Assembly: GCF_036327755.1 (NCBI RefSeq)
Contig: NZ_CP109596.1
Location: 620,001 to 684,000 of the forward strand
Direction: 5' to 3'
Origin: Nocardia sp. NBC_01503
Lineage (GTDB): Bacteria; Actinomycetota; Actinomycetes; Mycobacteriales; Mycobacteriaceae
DNA: 64,000 nt
Under the pieces are notes generated by a model that was not told the DNA's origin, did no database searches, and was given only the letters and a program-made list of their open reading frames with translations. A program made the translations under genes and the position numbers. Positions 17,950 to 26,855 of the stretch are shown here, one piece after another. The number at the start of each line of letters is the position of its first letter. The stretch's first letter is position 1.

Positions 17950-18374
17950 ATGCCGCCTTCGGAGTACCCGAATGCATGCGTTGAGCACTGTACCTAATCT
18001 CACTCACCCAATGCCAATCGGGCTGGATACGGGCCTGTTCGCCCCGGTAGACGAGGCTTGCGGCGCGTCGCGGGGGACTCGCGGAAATTGGGTGTAACGC
18101 CTGGGTCTCGGTAGCGATCACACATCCGATCGCCATTCGCGAGGCGTCGGGAACCCGTTCTGAAACAGGGACTTTCGATGCCGGGTGGCTTGCTAGGATC
18201 CTTTTTGTCCGGACGGGGGTATCTGGAAAGGGGGCGGTGAGCGTGCACCACACATGCCAACCGCGAGTCAGTGAGTTCGATCCGAAGGGCAATACCGGCG
18301 TGAGCAGGACCATCGCCGGCACCGAAGGCACCGGCGACGCCGGGCCTGACATCACGTTCGCTGGGTGAGCGCGC
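17950..18374. other. 425-bp gap between the tRNAs and the GGDEF gene
   Basis: I find no convincing gene here. Short frames exist but lack codon bias and ribosome binding sites. It must contain the tRNA promoter (minus strand, near 17955-18000) and the promoter of the GGDEF gene; neither is clear enough to call. Confidence 0.4.
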
Positions 18375-19379
18375 ATGCCCATCCGAATCGACACCCGCAC
18401 CAGCGCCGTCGTGACGGCCACCATCCGGGAATGGGCGCGGGCGGTGCATCCCGGCGGAACCGGTTCCATCGTGCCCGCACTCCAACCCGAGGATATGGAG
18501 CGCATATTCCGCCGCGTCATCGGTGAACTGCTGGAACTGGCCGGATCCGAACCGTTTCCGGTGCCCGCGGCCCGCGCCATCGGGCGGCAACTCGCCGAAT
18601 CACCGTTCGAACGCACCCGCATGCTCGCACCCGCCAGTCGCGCGCTGCTCGGGCTCGCGCCCGGTGAACCCGGATCGCTGATCGCCACCCGCTGGCCGTT
18701 CATCGCCAGTCAGGCCATCGACAGCTATGCCGAGGCGCTGCAGCAGCGGGCCCTGGCACAGCAGGAACGCAGTCTCTCCGAGGCGGTTTCGGTGCGGGTG
18801 CAGGAGATCGCGGCATTGCAGACCAGGCTGCGGCACGAGGCCACCCATGACGCGTTGACCGATCTGGCCAATCGCTCACTGCTCAAGGAGCGGGTGCGGA
18901 TGATGGCCACCGATTCGGCGCGGGGCGTCGGACTGCTGCTCATCGATCTCGACGATTTCAAGCAGATCAATGACGGTTACGGGCATTCGGTCGGCGATGA
19001 GGTGCTGGTCACCATCGCACAGCGACTGCGGTCGGCCTGTCCGGCCGAGACGGTGATCGCCCGCTACGGCGGGGACGAATTCGTGGTCGCACTGCCCGCT
19101 CGGCGCAATTCGCTGGGCGAGCTGGCCATGCGGGTACTCGCGGTGCTCTGCGAACCCGTACCCACCGCCGTGGGACCCGTCCCGGCCTCGGCCAGCGTCG
19201 GCACCGCCTTCTGCCCGCCCGGGCGGGACTGCGACTTCGCCGATCTGCTGCGCAGTGCGGACCGTGCGATGTACTCGGCCAAGACCGCGGGTAAGCGTCA
19301 GTTCGCGGTGTCGGAACTCGACCCAGAGGAGGTCGACTCAGGTCCTGCAACCGCCCGATTCGCGGCAGTAGCAGGCTGA
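18375..19379 (+). CDS. GGDEF diguanylate cyclase with an N-terminal helical domain
   Basis: A 334-residue predicted soluble protein. Residues 1-150 are helical with no recognised sensor, and a short coiled coil (about 118-155, QQRALAQQERSLSEAVSVRV region) leads into the cyclase. The cyclase signature is YGGDEF near 231-236, after DLDDFKQINDGYGHSVGDEVL. The active site is intact, so it should make cyclic di-GMP from two GTP. The product-inhibition site (RxxD five residues before GGDEF) is absent: that position reads PAETVIARY. No EAL or membrane segment. The ATG at 18375 follows GGGTGAG. Confidence 0.88.
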   Translation: MPIRIDTRTSAVVTATIREWARAVHPGGTGSIVPALQPEDMERIFRRVIGELLELAGSEPFPVPAARAIGRQLAESPFERTRMLAPASRALLGLAPGEPGSLIATRWPFIASQAIDSYAEALQQRALAQQERSLSEAVSVRVQEIAALQTRLRHEATHDALTDLANRSLLKERVRMMATDSARGVGLLLIDLDDFKQINDGYGHSVGDEVLVTIAQRLRSACPAETVIARYGGDEFVVALPARRNSLGELAMRVLAVLCEPVPTAVGPVPASASVGTAFCPPGRDCDFADLLRSADRAMYSAKTAGKRQFAVSELDPEEVDSGPATARFAAVAG

Positions 19380-19460
19380 GCGACCTGGGTCGACGCTGGT
19401 CAAAGGGGTAACACCAGCACGTAGCAATTGATTGGCAACACTGCCGCGTAGGGTGGGATC

Positions 19461-20306
19461 GTGGCTACGGTTGTCGTACTACTCGTTCTCATGGTGGTCG
19501 CGCTGCTGGCGGTCTTGGCGGTCAGCCGCGGTCGGCAGGCCCGCGCGAATTCTCAACTCGCGGATGCCAAGGCCGATGCCAGGCGGGTCATCGAACGCCT
19601 CGGCGGACAGGTGTACAACCTCACCGGCGATGACGAACCCTCGCGTCAGGCGCTCGCCGATGCGAGTGAGCGGTTCAATGCGGCGGGATCGCAGATCGAA
19701 CAGGCGAGTACGCCCGCGCAGGCCCGGCTCGCCAAGGAGACCGCTCTCGAGGGGCTCTATTACGTCCGTGCCGCGCGTTCGACCATGGGGATGGACCTCG
19801 GACCGGCCGTTCCCGAACTCGACGGCCAGCGCGGCGCAGGCAAGGTCACCGAGGACCGGAGCGTCGACTTCGACGGTCGGCGCATCGAAGCCTCACCGGA
19901 TCCCTCGGCGCGGACTCCCAACTACTACCCGGGCGGCCGGGTCGCGGGGCGGCCCGTTCCGGCCGGTTGGTACTCCGAGCCGTGGTGGCGCACAGCGCTG
20001 GTCGCGGGCGCCTGGGGCGTGGGGTCGGTACTGCTCTTCGACGCGCTGTTCACCGGGATGTCCGGGGTCGGGTATGACGCGACCGCGTTCGAGAGCGGCT
20101 ATGGCGACGGGTACCAGGCGGGACTGGATGCCGGGAACAACGGCGGGGACCAGAACTACGACTCCGGGGATCAGAACTACGACCGGGGCGATCCGGGCTT
20201 CGCCGACGCGGGCTTCGCGGACCCGCGATCCGATCTGGGCGGCAGTGATTTCGGCGACTACGGCGATTTCGGCGGCTTCGACGGTTTCGACGGCGGCGGC
20301 TTCTAA
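19461..20306 (+). CDS. Bitopic or two-helix membrane protein with acidic glycine-rich tail, unknown function
   Basis: A 281-residue protein. A strong N-terminal hydrophobic helix (TVVVLLVLMVVALLAVLAV) is followed by a helical segment rich in Ala, Arg and Glu (about 25-105), possibly a coiled coil. A second hydrophobic helix is near 178-200 (WWRTALVAGAWGVGSVLLF). The tail from about 205 is Gly/Asp/Phe-rich with imperfect repeats such as GDQNYDSGDQNYDRGD and GDYGDFGGFDGFDGGGF. The layout resembles small actinobacterial envelope proteins annotated with DUF1542-like domains, but I cannot assign it firmly. The GTG at 19461 follows GGGTGGG. Confidence 0.6.
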   Translation: MATVVVLLVLMVVALLAVLAVSRGRQARANSQLADAKADARRVIERLGGQVYNLTGDDEPSRQALADASERFNAAGSQIEQASTPAQARLAKETALEGLYYVRAARSTMGMDLGPAVPELDGQRGAGKVTEDRSVDFDGRRIEASPDPSARTPNYYPGGRVAGRPVPAGWYSEPWWRTALVAGAWGVGSVLLFDALFTGMSGVGYDATAFESGYGDGYQAGLDAGNNGGDQNYDSGDQNYDRGDPGFADAGFADPRSDLGGSDFGDYGDFGGFDGFDGGGF

Positions 20307-20428
20307 CCCGCCGATCCGACGGACGAGCGGCTCCCGGCGGCGCGACCGCTGTTTCCCGCTCGTTTGCCTGGATGGTTTTCCAGTAACCGGAAGTTGTGCC
20401 TCCGTTTGCCCTGTGTTATCGATTGACA

Positions 20429-21760
20429 GTGCTGGTCGACCACGAGGTGAATGATCCCGGCTCGTCGGTTCGCGGCGGGGTCGGTTCACGGCTGCTACCC
20501 ATCGCCGGATCGATCGCGGCGTTGGTACTGCTGATCGCCACTCAGGTCTGGGCGTCCACGCACGAGACCATGGGCCCGCTGCGCAGTCTGCTGGCCGACT
20601 ATCTGCTGAATCCGCAGTCGGCATTCGTGTCCTGGGCCGGGCTCGGGCTGGCCTGCGTGGGGGTTCCCGCGCGCCTGCGGATCACCAGCCTCACCGCGGC
20701 CGCGGTGCTGGATCTGCTCGCACTGAGCGTGCAGGCGCTCTGCGGCTGGCATGTGTCGATCGGCACCGGACCCACCCTCGCCTTGACCGGCCTCGTGGTG
20801 ACGGTGTCCCAGTGGCAGGGTCAGCCGCGGCGAACCGCCTTGCACGCCATCGCATTCGGCGTGCTGTTGATCATGGCCTCGAAAGTTGCCGACACCTGGC
20901 TGATGGTCAGCATCGTCAACGGTCCGCGGGTGCTGGATCAGTACGTCCAACTGGCCGATCGCGCGCTCGGCGAACCTGCGTGGCTGGTGGGCCGCGCACT
21001 GGATGGGCTCGGCCCGATTCCGTCGAATGTGCTGCACGTGGTGTACATCCAACTGCCGGTGGCGGCGATGGCGGTAGCGGTGTGGCAGTTGCGCACTGTG
21101 ACCACCGAGCCGTGGCCCCGGCACAGTCTGCTGCGCACGTTCCTGGTGCTGGGCGTGATCGGGCCGCTGGGCTATGTGCTGTTCCCGGTGGTCGGTCCGG
21201 TCTTCGCCTACGGTCCGCTCGGACACGGGCTACAGCTCTCCGACTGGCCGCATACGCTGCCCACCTGGAATTTCGCGCCGCGGCCGATGCTCTTCGATAC
21301 CGTCACCGCTCGAAACTGCATGCCGTCCATGCATACCGCGTGGGCGACCGCGCTGTTCATCCACACCCGTGCCGCACCGCGCTGGTTGCGTTGGGCCGGA
21401 GCGATCTGGCTGGTCTGCACCTTGCTCGCGACGCTGGGCTTCGGCTATCACTATGGCTGCGATCTGGTCGCGGGCGCGGTGTTGTGCATGACGGTGGAGT
21501 CGGCGCTGCGTGATCCGGAGCGTGGTTGGGATCGCGGTCGGGTGTTCCTCGTGTCGCTCGGCGCGGCGGTGCTAGCCGGATTGTTGCTGTCCTACCGTTT
21601 CCTCGCGACGACCATGGCGGAGTATCCGTTGCCCGCCGGATTCGCCGTTCTGGGCGCGCTGGCGGCGGTTACATTCGTGTTCTACGGCACCTGGTTCGGC
21701 CATCGAACAGCCACTCCCACAAGGCAATCCGGACAACTCGCGCGAAAGCCGAAAGGTTAG
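20429..21760 (+). CDS. PAP2-superfamily membrane phosphatase or phosphotransferase
   Basis: About 443 residues with roughly 10-12 hydrophobic helices. The catalytic signature is of the inositolphosphotransferase-like PAP2_3 type: RNCMPSMHTAW (PSMHT histidine) near residue 294, then GFGYHYGCDLVAG with the second histidine and the aspartate. Such enzymes remove or transfer a phospho-headgroup on polyprenyl or phosphatidylinositol lipids at the outer face of the membrane. It lies 10 bp upstream of a GT87 mannosyltransferase, which suggests a shared role in lipid-linked glycan metabolism. The start is uncertain: the GTG at 20429 is chosen because the extra upstream residues are not hydrophobic, but it has no clear ribosome binding site. 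Confidence 0.8.
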   Translation: MLVDHEVNDPGSSVRGGVGSRLLPIAGSIAALVLLIATQVWASTHETMGPLRSLLADYLLNPQSAFVSWAGLGLACVGVPARLRITSLTAAAVLDLLALSVQALCGWHVSIGTGPTLALTGLVVTVSQWQGQPRRTALHAIAFGVLLIMASKVADTWLMVSIVNGPRVLDQYVQLADRALGEPAWLVGRALDGLGPIPSNVLHVVYIQLPVAAMAVAVWQLRTVTTEPWPRHSLLRTFLVLGVIGPLGYVLFPVVGPVFAYGPLGHGLQLSDWPHTLPTWNFAPRPMLFDTVTARNCMPSMHTAWATALFIHTRAAPRWLRWAGAIWLVCTLLATLGFGYHYGCDLVAGAVLCMTVESALRDPERGWDRGRVFLVSLGAAVLAGLLLSYRFLATTMAEYPLPAGFAVLGALAAVTFVFYGTWFGHRTATPTRQSGQLARKPKG

Positions 21761-21770
21761 TGTCTGCTTG

Positions 21771-23072
21771 ATGATCACGACGCGGGCGGGGCAGCGCGGT
21801 TTGCCGCGTAAACCGAATTCAGCCAACCGAACATATGTACCCCGTGTTCCGATCGTGGTCGGAGTACTGGTGTCGGTTGCCATCGCGCTGATCTTCTCCA
21901 GGCTGCACGGATTCCTGGACCTCCAGGTGTATCGCGTCGTCACCCGCTCCTGGATGCACCACGGTTCGGCCCTGTACGGACCGACCCTGCCGGTCGCGGG
22001 CCATACCGACCTGCCCTTCACCTATCCCCCGTCCGCGGCGATATTCATGATCCCGCTGGCGGTGGCGCCGATGTGGTTGGCGGAGGTACTCGTCACGGCG
22101 AGTTCCCTGGCGTGCCTGGGCGTAACCATCTGGCTGGTCCTGACCCGGGTGCGCCCCGAGTTGGACCCGCGCACCAAAGCCACGCTGACCACTTCGGCGG
22201 TGGTGATCCTGTTGGCCATAGAACCTGTCCGAACCACCCTGTGGTTCGGACAGATCAACCTCGTCCTGATGGCAGCGGTGGCCCTGGACACCCTGACCGA
22301 GAAGCCTCGCTGGCCGCGCGGCATCCTGGTCGGCATCGCCGCGGTGACCAAGCTGACCCCCGCGGCCTTCATCCTGTACTTCCTGATCCGCAAGGACTGG
22401 AAAGCGGCGGCGACCGCTGCGGCGACCTCCCTCACTGTGGTCCTCGGCCTGTTCCTGCTGTTCCCCCAGGAGTCCAAGGACTACTGGCTGCACGCGGTCA
22501 GCGATACCAACCGCATCGGCTCCCCCGACTACGTGGGCAACCAGTCCATCAAGGGCATGGTCTTCCGCCTCGGCCTGACGCATTCAGCCGCGGCCGCGGT
22601 CTGGCTCGGCGTCGGCATGATCGTCGTCGTCGCGGGCGCGGCGCTGATGCATCACCTGTTCACCACCGAACAAGCCGACCGCCCGGACTCCCCCGGTACA
22701 CCCTCGATCACGATCCTGTCCGTCACCGCCCTCTTCGTGAACGCCTCGGTCCTGCTACTGATCTCACCGGTCTCCTGGACCCATCACTGGGTCTGGGCAG
22801 GCCCCGCCCTGGTGGCAGCTCTCGCATGGGCCACCACCAAATCCAGCCGCGCCCCCTTCATCACCATCGCGATCTTCGCGGCCGTCTTCCTGATCGGCCC
22901 CGGAATCGTCCCCAACGGCAGCCACCAGGAACTCAAATGGTCCTGGTGGCAACACATCCCGGGCGACGCCTACATCATCGCCACCACCATCCTGATCGCC
23001 GTCGCGGTAACCCACCTGCTGCGAACCCGCTCACGAATATCGCGGGATTCCGCCCCACTCGGCCGCGCCTAG
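21771..23072 (+). CDS. GT87-family polyprenyl-phosphate-mannose-dependent mannosyltransferase
   Basis: About 433 residues with roughly ten membrane helices. The first loop contains GFLDLQVYRVVTRSW, with the Asp of the GT-C catalytic motif, followed by PFTYPPSAAIFM. The segment FGQINLVLMAAVALD and LTPAAFILYFLIRKDW are typical of the family including Rv2181, which adds alpha-1,2-mannose to lipomannan and lipoarabinomannan outside the membrane. The ATG at 21771 is preferred over an adjacent TTG. It overlaps no gene but lies 10 bp after the PAP2 gene, with GAAAGG of that gene's end as its ribosome binding site. The precise linkage is inference. Confidence 0.85.
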   Translation: MITTRAGQRGLPRKPNSANRTYVPRVPIVVGVLVSVAIALIFSRLHGFLDLQVYRVVTRSWMHHGSALYGPTLPVAGHTDLPFTYPPSAAIFMIPLAVAPMWLAEVLVTASSLACLGVTIWLVLTRVRPELDPRTKATLTTSAVVILLAIEPVRTTLWFGQINLVLMAAVALDTLTEKPRWPRGILVGIAAVTKLTPAAFILYFLIRKDWKAAATAAATSLTVVLGLFLLFPQESKDYWLHAVSDTNRIGSPDYVGNQSIKGMVFRLGLTHSAAAAVWLGVGMIVVVAGAALMHHLFTTEQADRPDSPGTPSITILSVTALFVNASVLLLISPVSWTHHWVWAGPALVAALAWATTKSSRAPFITIAIFAAVFLIGPGIVPNGSHQELKWSWWQHIPGDAYIIATTILIAVAVTHLLRTRSRISRDSAPLGRA

Positions 23073-23112
23073 CGGCCGCGTCTCGCCGGACCGTTTCGGC
23101 GGGGCCACCGGT

Positions 23113-24042
23113 CTAACGTTTGCGCGCGCGGCTGGACTCGATGCGGGTCGCGAGCTCGAGCAGGTCGGCGGCGGGACCGGTGGGCGGGGTTTGGCGGTGC
23201 CAGATGGCTCGGAATTTTCTGGTCAGCGGAACCGCGTTGGCGAGGGGGACCTCTCGGAGGGTGGCGGCGCGTAGTTCGTGGGCCACGATCAGGCGGCTGA
23301 CCACCGCCGGGGCCGCACCGCTGCGGGCGGTGGTGAGAATCGCCGCGGCCGAACCCAGTTCGGCCGCGGGTGGTGCCGGGGTGCCGTGGATTTCGAGGGT
23401 GGCCCAGACCGTGTCGCGGGTTCCGGAACCCTTCTCCCGCCACAGCAGTGGGGTGGCGGCGAGTTCGCGGGCGGTCAGCGGGGTGCGGCGGGTCGCCCAG
23501 GGATGCGTCGGGGCGACGACCACGACGAGCTCGTCGGCGGCGAGGACGCGGCTGCCCAAACCCGTTGGCGGGTGCGGACCTTCGACGAAGCCGAGGGCGG
23601 CCTCGCGGTCGCGGACCGCCGCGGTCACGTGCTGCGAGTTCGCGACGTCGAGTGCCACCGCCAGTTCCGGGTGGATCTTGCGTAATGCGTTCAGCCAATG
23701 CGGAATGCGGTGGTCCGCAATGGTTGTCGAGGCCACCACACGCAGGCTCGGGCGGATATCGCTGTGCAGCGCCGCGATCCCCTCCGACATCTCCCGCGCG
23801 GCCGCCAGCACCGGCCGCCCGAGGTCGACGACCGTTCGCCCGGCATCGGTCAGCACCGACCCGGTCCGCGCACGATCCAACAGGCGCAGATTCAACCGCC
23901 GCTCCAGCGCGCTGATCCGCATACTCGCGGCGGGCTGGCTGATGCCGTGCCGCCGTGCGGCCGCGCCGAGACTGCCCAATTCCGCCACCGAGGCGAGCAG
24001 ATCGAGCACTTCCAAATCGGGCGTCCGCCCGGGCAGAACCAT
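23113..24042 (-). CDS. LysR-family transcriptional regulator
   Basis: A 309-residue LysR regulator. The helix-turn-helix covers residues 9-68 (DLEVLDLLASVAELGSLGAAARRHGISQPAASMRI then LERRLNLRLLDR). The effector domain follows from about 95 (LRVVASTTIADHRIPHWL). It is divergent from the ferredoxin gene across 112 bp, the usual LysR arrangement with a neighbouring target, so the ferredoxin is its most likely target. The inducer is unknown. Confidence 0.9.
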   Translation of the reverse strand: MVLPGRTPDLEVLDLLASVAELGSLGAAARRHGISQPAASMRISALERRLNLRLLDRARTGSVLTDAGRTVVDLGRPVLAAAREMSEGIAALHSDIRPSLRVVASTTIADHRIPHWLNALRKIHPELAVALDVANSQHVTAAVRDREAALGFVEGPHPPTGLGSRVLAADELVVVVAPTHPWATRRTPLTARELAATPLLWREKGSGTRDTVWATLEIHGTPAPPAAELGSAAAILTTARSGAAPAVVSRLIVAHELRAATLREVPLANAVPLTRKFRAIWHRQTPPTGPAADLLELATRIESSRARKR

Positions 24043-24154
24043 AAGCGCACCTTATGACGTGCGCACCATGATGTCTCTACCCGCGCACCCCGCAGCGCAG
24101 CAGGATCATGAATATCCGCACGTCGCGGACCGCGAAATCGCAGAGGAGCGCACA

Positions 24155-24490
24155 GTGACGTTCGTAATCGGGGCCGCCTGCGTCGATGTCCTGGATAAAG
24201 CCTGCATCGAGGAGTGCCCAATGGACTGCATCTTCATCGGCAAGCGAATGGCCTACATCCACCCCGACCAATGCATCGACTGCGCGGCCTGCGAACCGGT
24301 CTGCCCGGTCGAGGCGATCTATTACGAGGACGACATTCCCCCGGGGCAAGAACAGTTCATCACCGAGAACGCCCGCTTCTTCGAAGAGCCGCTGCCGGGA
24401 CGCTCGGACCCGCTCGGAAACCCCAGCGGCACAGCCGGTGTCGGCGTATTAGGGGTGGATACGGCCTACGTGCGGAACCTCGGCGCCTGA
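24155..24490 (+). CDS. 7Fe ferredoxin (FdxA type)
   Basis: A 111-residue ferredoxin with one 3Fe-4S and one 4Fe-4S cluster of the actinobacterial FdxA type. The first cluster site is VIGAACVDVLDKACIEECP, with the second cysteine of the usual CxxC replaced by the V-D pattern. The second site is CIDCAACEPVCPVEA. The C-terminal tail (RSDPLGNPSGTAGVGVLG) is about 20 residues longer than in the mycobacterial FdxA. The GTG at 24155 follows GAGGAG with six-base spacing. It is an electron carrier, probably for a P450 or another oxygenase elsewhere. Confidence 0.92.
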   Translation: MTFVIGAACVDVLDKACIEECPMDCIFIGKRMAYIHPDQCIDCAACEPVCPVEAIYYEDDIPPGQEQFITENARFFEEPLPGRSDPLGNPSGTAGVGVLGVDTAYVRNLGA

Positions 24491-24577
24491 GGGCCGCGGC
24501 GGCCCGACCAAAAGTGGAACGCGAACACTTCACAAGTGTTAGGTTGGCCGCCGTAGGTTCGACCCGAGGAGAGTCCT

Positions 24578-25021
24578 GTGAAGTCCATGCTGGCAACGGC
24601 TTTCGGCACCGCTATGGTCGGTTTGGTGATCGCCGCTCCGTCGGCCCAGGCCGCCAGGACCGAAATCCACACCGATACGTTGAAGAACGGGCCGTGCCAT
24701 GTCAGCCAGACGTACGAGATCGGGCTGTCGCACATCTTGCCGCGCGGGGGGGAACTCACGTTCACGGACAACGGCGTAGTGATTCCGATCAACTGGCAGG
24801 ACCACAACATGAGTTACGTCGAATGGACGCCCACGACGACAGGCAAACACACCCTGAAGCTGTCCGGCGACATCACGGAGGGCGGTGAGGCTTTGAGCGT
24901 GCTCGGCAGCTCGCAACTGGTCGGCCTCGGCTCGGGCAGCGGTTTGTTCCGCGCGCCCAGCGTGACAGTGCAGACGATGGTCGTGAATGCCTCCGACACC
25001 ACAACCCCCTGTCTGCAATAG
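24578..25021 (+). CDS. Secreted small beta-rich protein, unknown function
   Basis: A 147-residue exported protein. The Sec signal peptide (MLATAFGTAMVGLVIAAPSAQA) is cleaved after about residue 25. The mature part is predominantly beta, for example GGELTFTDNGVVIPINW and GKHTLKLSGDITEGG, with one cysteine near the start (GPCHVS) and one at the end (TTPCLQ) that may pair. The GTG start follows GAGGAG. It could be an immunoglobulin-like or adhesin-type secreted domain, but I do not recognise the family. Confidence 0.65.
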   Translation: MKSMLATAFGTAMVGLVIAAPSAQAARTEIHTDTLKNGPCHVSQTYEIGLSHILPRGGELTFTDNGVVIPINWQDHNMSYVEWTPTTTGKHTLKLSGDITEGGEALSVLGSSQLVGLGSGSGLFRAPSVTVQTMVVNASDTTTPCLQ

Positions 25022-25321
25022 CCGCGGAACAGACTCGGCCCCGGCGCGGTTGCGAAGGCGCCGGGGGCTTCCTGTGAAGTGGGTTGGTATCACCCAGCCG
25101 AGAGAGATAGGCGTCTACGGCCGTGCCTTCGAATTGTCGGCCAGCCAGTCCGTGACCGGCGAAGCAGCTGAAGCGCTGATCGGGACGGCCCTCGACAAGC
25201 GGCGCAATTCATTCGACGGGCAAAGCAGCTAGCACCCGCGCTCGACGACGATCGAGCTCCCGGCATCGATACCGGCGATGAGGCAGCTCGGCCTCGGCGC
25301 AGGGATCGATGCCGGGTCCGG
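25022..25321. other. 300-bp gap without a supported gene
   Basis: A short plus-strand frame ends at 25232 (segment VGITQPREIGVYGRAFELS), but it lacks an upstream ribosome binding site that agrees with the frame and looks like no family I know. It may be a decayed gene fragment. The end of the gap runs into the 3' end of the minus-strand exported protein. Confidence 0.3.
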
Positions 25322-25840
25322 CTACTTACTCGATCCGCTGGTCAACGCTCCGAACAGGCCGGATAGCACGCTCATCCCCAGCCCGCTCGGCAGGCCGCCC
25401 TTCGAACCGGAGTTGAATCCGCTCGCGGAGCCGGTGAGGTATCCCTTTCCCGGACCACTGGTCGAGCCGGTGAGGGTGTCGGGTGCGGAGTTGGCCAACT
25501 CGTCGAGGGCACAGGTGGCGAGTCCGCCGCCGGACCCACTGGCCAGAGCGGTGAAGATCCCATTGGACAACCCGGCGGCGGAACCCGCCTGTGGTCCGGC
25601 GGCGGAACCGCCGAGGTATCCGGTTGCCGAACCGGTGACCGAACCGGTCGCGCCCGATTTGGCCGAGCCGCTGAGGAAACCCTGCTGACAGGACTCGCCC
25701 GGCGGTAGGGCCGCGGCGTCGATGGTGTCAGCCTGGGTCACGCTCGGGTCTTCCACGGTGAGCGGGAGGGCTGCCGCGGGTCCCGCCCCGACGGCGAGTG
25801 CGATGGCGATGAAGGCGGTGGTCAAAACGGTCTTTTGCAT
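25322..25840 (-). CDS. Exported Gly/Ser/Ala-repeat protein, unknown function
   Basis: A 172-residue protein. The signal peptide (MQKTVLTTAFIAIALAVGAG ending ...AAALP) precedes a mature region made largely of imperfect GSAxG / GSxTG / SGSxxG repeats (GSVTGSATGYLGGSAAG, GSTSGPGKGYLTGSASG). Two cysteines (GESCQQG and LATCALDE) bracket the first half. The start MQKTV at 25840 fits the signal peptide; longer frames add a non-hydrophobic leader. The composition suggests a flexible surface-exposed or secreted protein. It lies beside the nei remnant that marks the start of the accessory region. Confidence 0.6.
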   Translation of the reverse strand: MQKTVLTTAFIAIALAVGAGPAAALPLTVEDPSVTQADTIDAAALPPGESCQQGFLSGSAKSGATGSVTGSATGYLGGSAAGPQAGSAAGLSNGIFTALASGSGGGLATCALDELANSAPDTLTGSTSGPGKGYLTGSASGFNSGSKGGLPSGLGMSVLSGLFGALTSGSSK

Positions 25841-26180
25841 GAATAGCTGCTCTCGTGTGGTTCTCGCCGGAGGATGAGGCATGCGCTCGGCCGTCACCTA
25901 TCGCTCCGCCGCTGTCTACCCACTACTCGAATTACGCTGCGTAACAATCGAGTTCGAGTAGCGGAGGTGTTCCTTCCCGGTACCAGCACCTGGACGTGCG
26001 ACCAACTTAGCGTGCTAAGCATGATTCCGCAGGGCGTACCGCAAATCTCTCCGAACAAGGCCCCGTCGGGACCGCCGGTCGAGTCACTCGGAGAGGGAAC
26101 AAGCGTTCACGGAACCTATTGGACTGCAACCGAACCCACCAGCACACCGATGACCAGCCGCAAGCGCTGGAGTTGACTCC

Positions 26181-26249
26181 TCATGCCCTCTCAAGAGGCT
26201 GTCGGACGGGGCACCAGAACAGGTTTCGTCCTTCCTCAACGAGTGCAGC
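26181..26249 (-). pseudogene. Remnant of the 3' end of nei (copy A)
   Basis: About 22 codons on the minus strand read VEEGRNLFWCPVRQP and then a stop. This matches the end of the intact Nei (MEGRNLFWCPVCQPG, encoded at 36452-37264), with the last zinc cysteine changed to Arg. The stretch GGGCACCAGAACAGGTTTCG is identical in copies A, B (30.35 kb) and C (36.47 kb), and A also resembles C in the bases downstream of the gene. Confidence 0.75.
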
Positions 26250-26296
26250 ACGATGGAGTGAGCCGATGACACGATCGGGCCGACATCAATCCGAAG

Positions 26297-26782
26297 TCAG
26301 TCGTATGTCCGGAACACTTCGGGTGTGTCCAGCCATTCCTGATAGGCGGGGTTGACCAAGTAGAGATTGATGTAGCCGTCCAGTAGAAAAAGCCGGACGA
26401 CTACATTCGTTCGATCCCAGAGCACCTTTGGCTCAGGTCCCCATTGGGCGCTACGCGGCGAACCCAGGACCGCGGTGAATCTGTTCACAAGCCTATCGAA
26501 TTCGCCGAGCAGCTCCTGCGCTGCCTGAGCATCACTCGTGTCGACCTTGTCCGTGACAACCATGATCACGTCACGTACGCCGCCCAGATCCCACTCGCTC
26601 CAGTACGCCTCGGGCCGGTCAGCCATGTGGTCAGTACGGAGTAGAGCCGTATCGCTGGTACGTCGAACGACCTCCCACCCCTGCGCCTCGCACAGGGATG
26701 GGAGGTCGTTATCGGTCCAGGTCCAGTCGAACGATGCTGCGACGGTGACGATCTTCTCGACTCTGTCACTCAAAATGTGCAA
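26297..26782 (-). CDS. Unknown ~161-residue protein, second of a tandem pair
   Basis: It is a clear paralog of the gene at 26856-27344. Shared blocks include VAASFDWTWT, IMVVTDK, VRLF, DGYI(N) and NPAYQEWLDTPE, all at the same spacing. The proteins are soluble with many tryptophans. The start is inferred: aligning the two genes puts the TTG at 26782 opposite the ATG of copy 1, with GGAGAG in the same place as copy 1's GGAAAG. The pair may belong to a Nocardia-enriched family such as DUF6301, but this is a tentative memory match. GC content is lower than in the flanking genes. Function unknown; a role in immunity or stress is only a guess. Confidence 0.6.
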   Translation of the reverse strand: MHILSDRVEKIVTVAASFDWTWTDNDLPSLCEAQGWEVVRRTSDTALLRTDHMADRPEAYWSEWDLGGVRDVIMVVTDKVDTSDAQAAQELLGEFDRLVNRFTAVLGSPRSAQWGPEPKVLWDRTNVVVRLFLLDGYINLYLVNPAYQEWLDTPEVFRTYD

Positions 26783-26855
26783 AAGATATGTGCTCTCCAG
26801 TTGTTCCACAGCACCACACGGAATTAGTACCTGACTGGTTCTAATTGCCCGGAGA

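Noticed and set aside
24987..25232. 81-residue plus-strand frame after the small secreted protein
   Set aside because: No in-frame ribosome binding site and no family resemblance; overlaps the preceding gene's end. Mentioned only as a possible decayed fragment.
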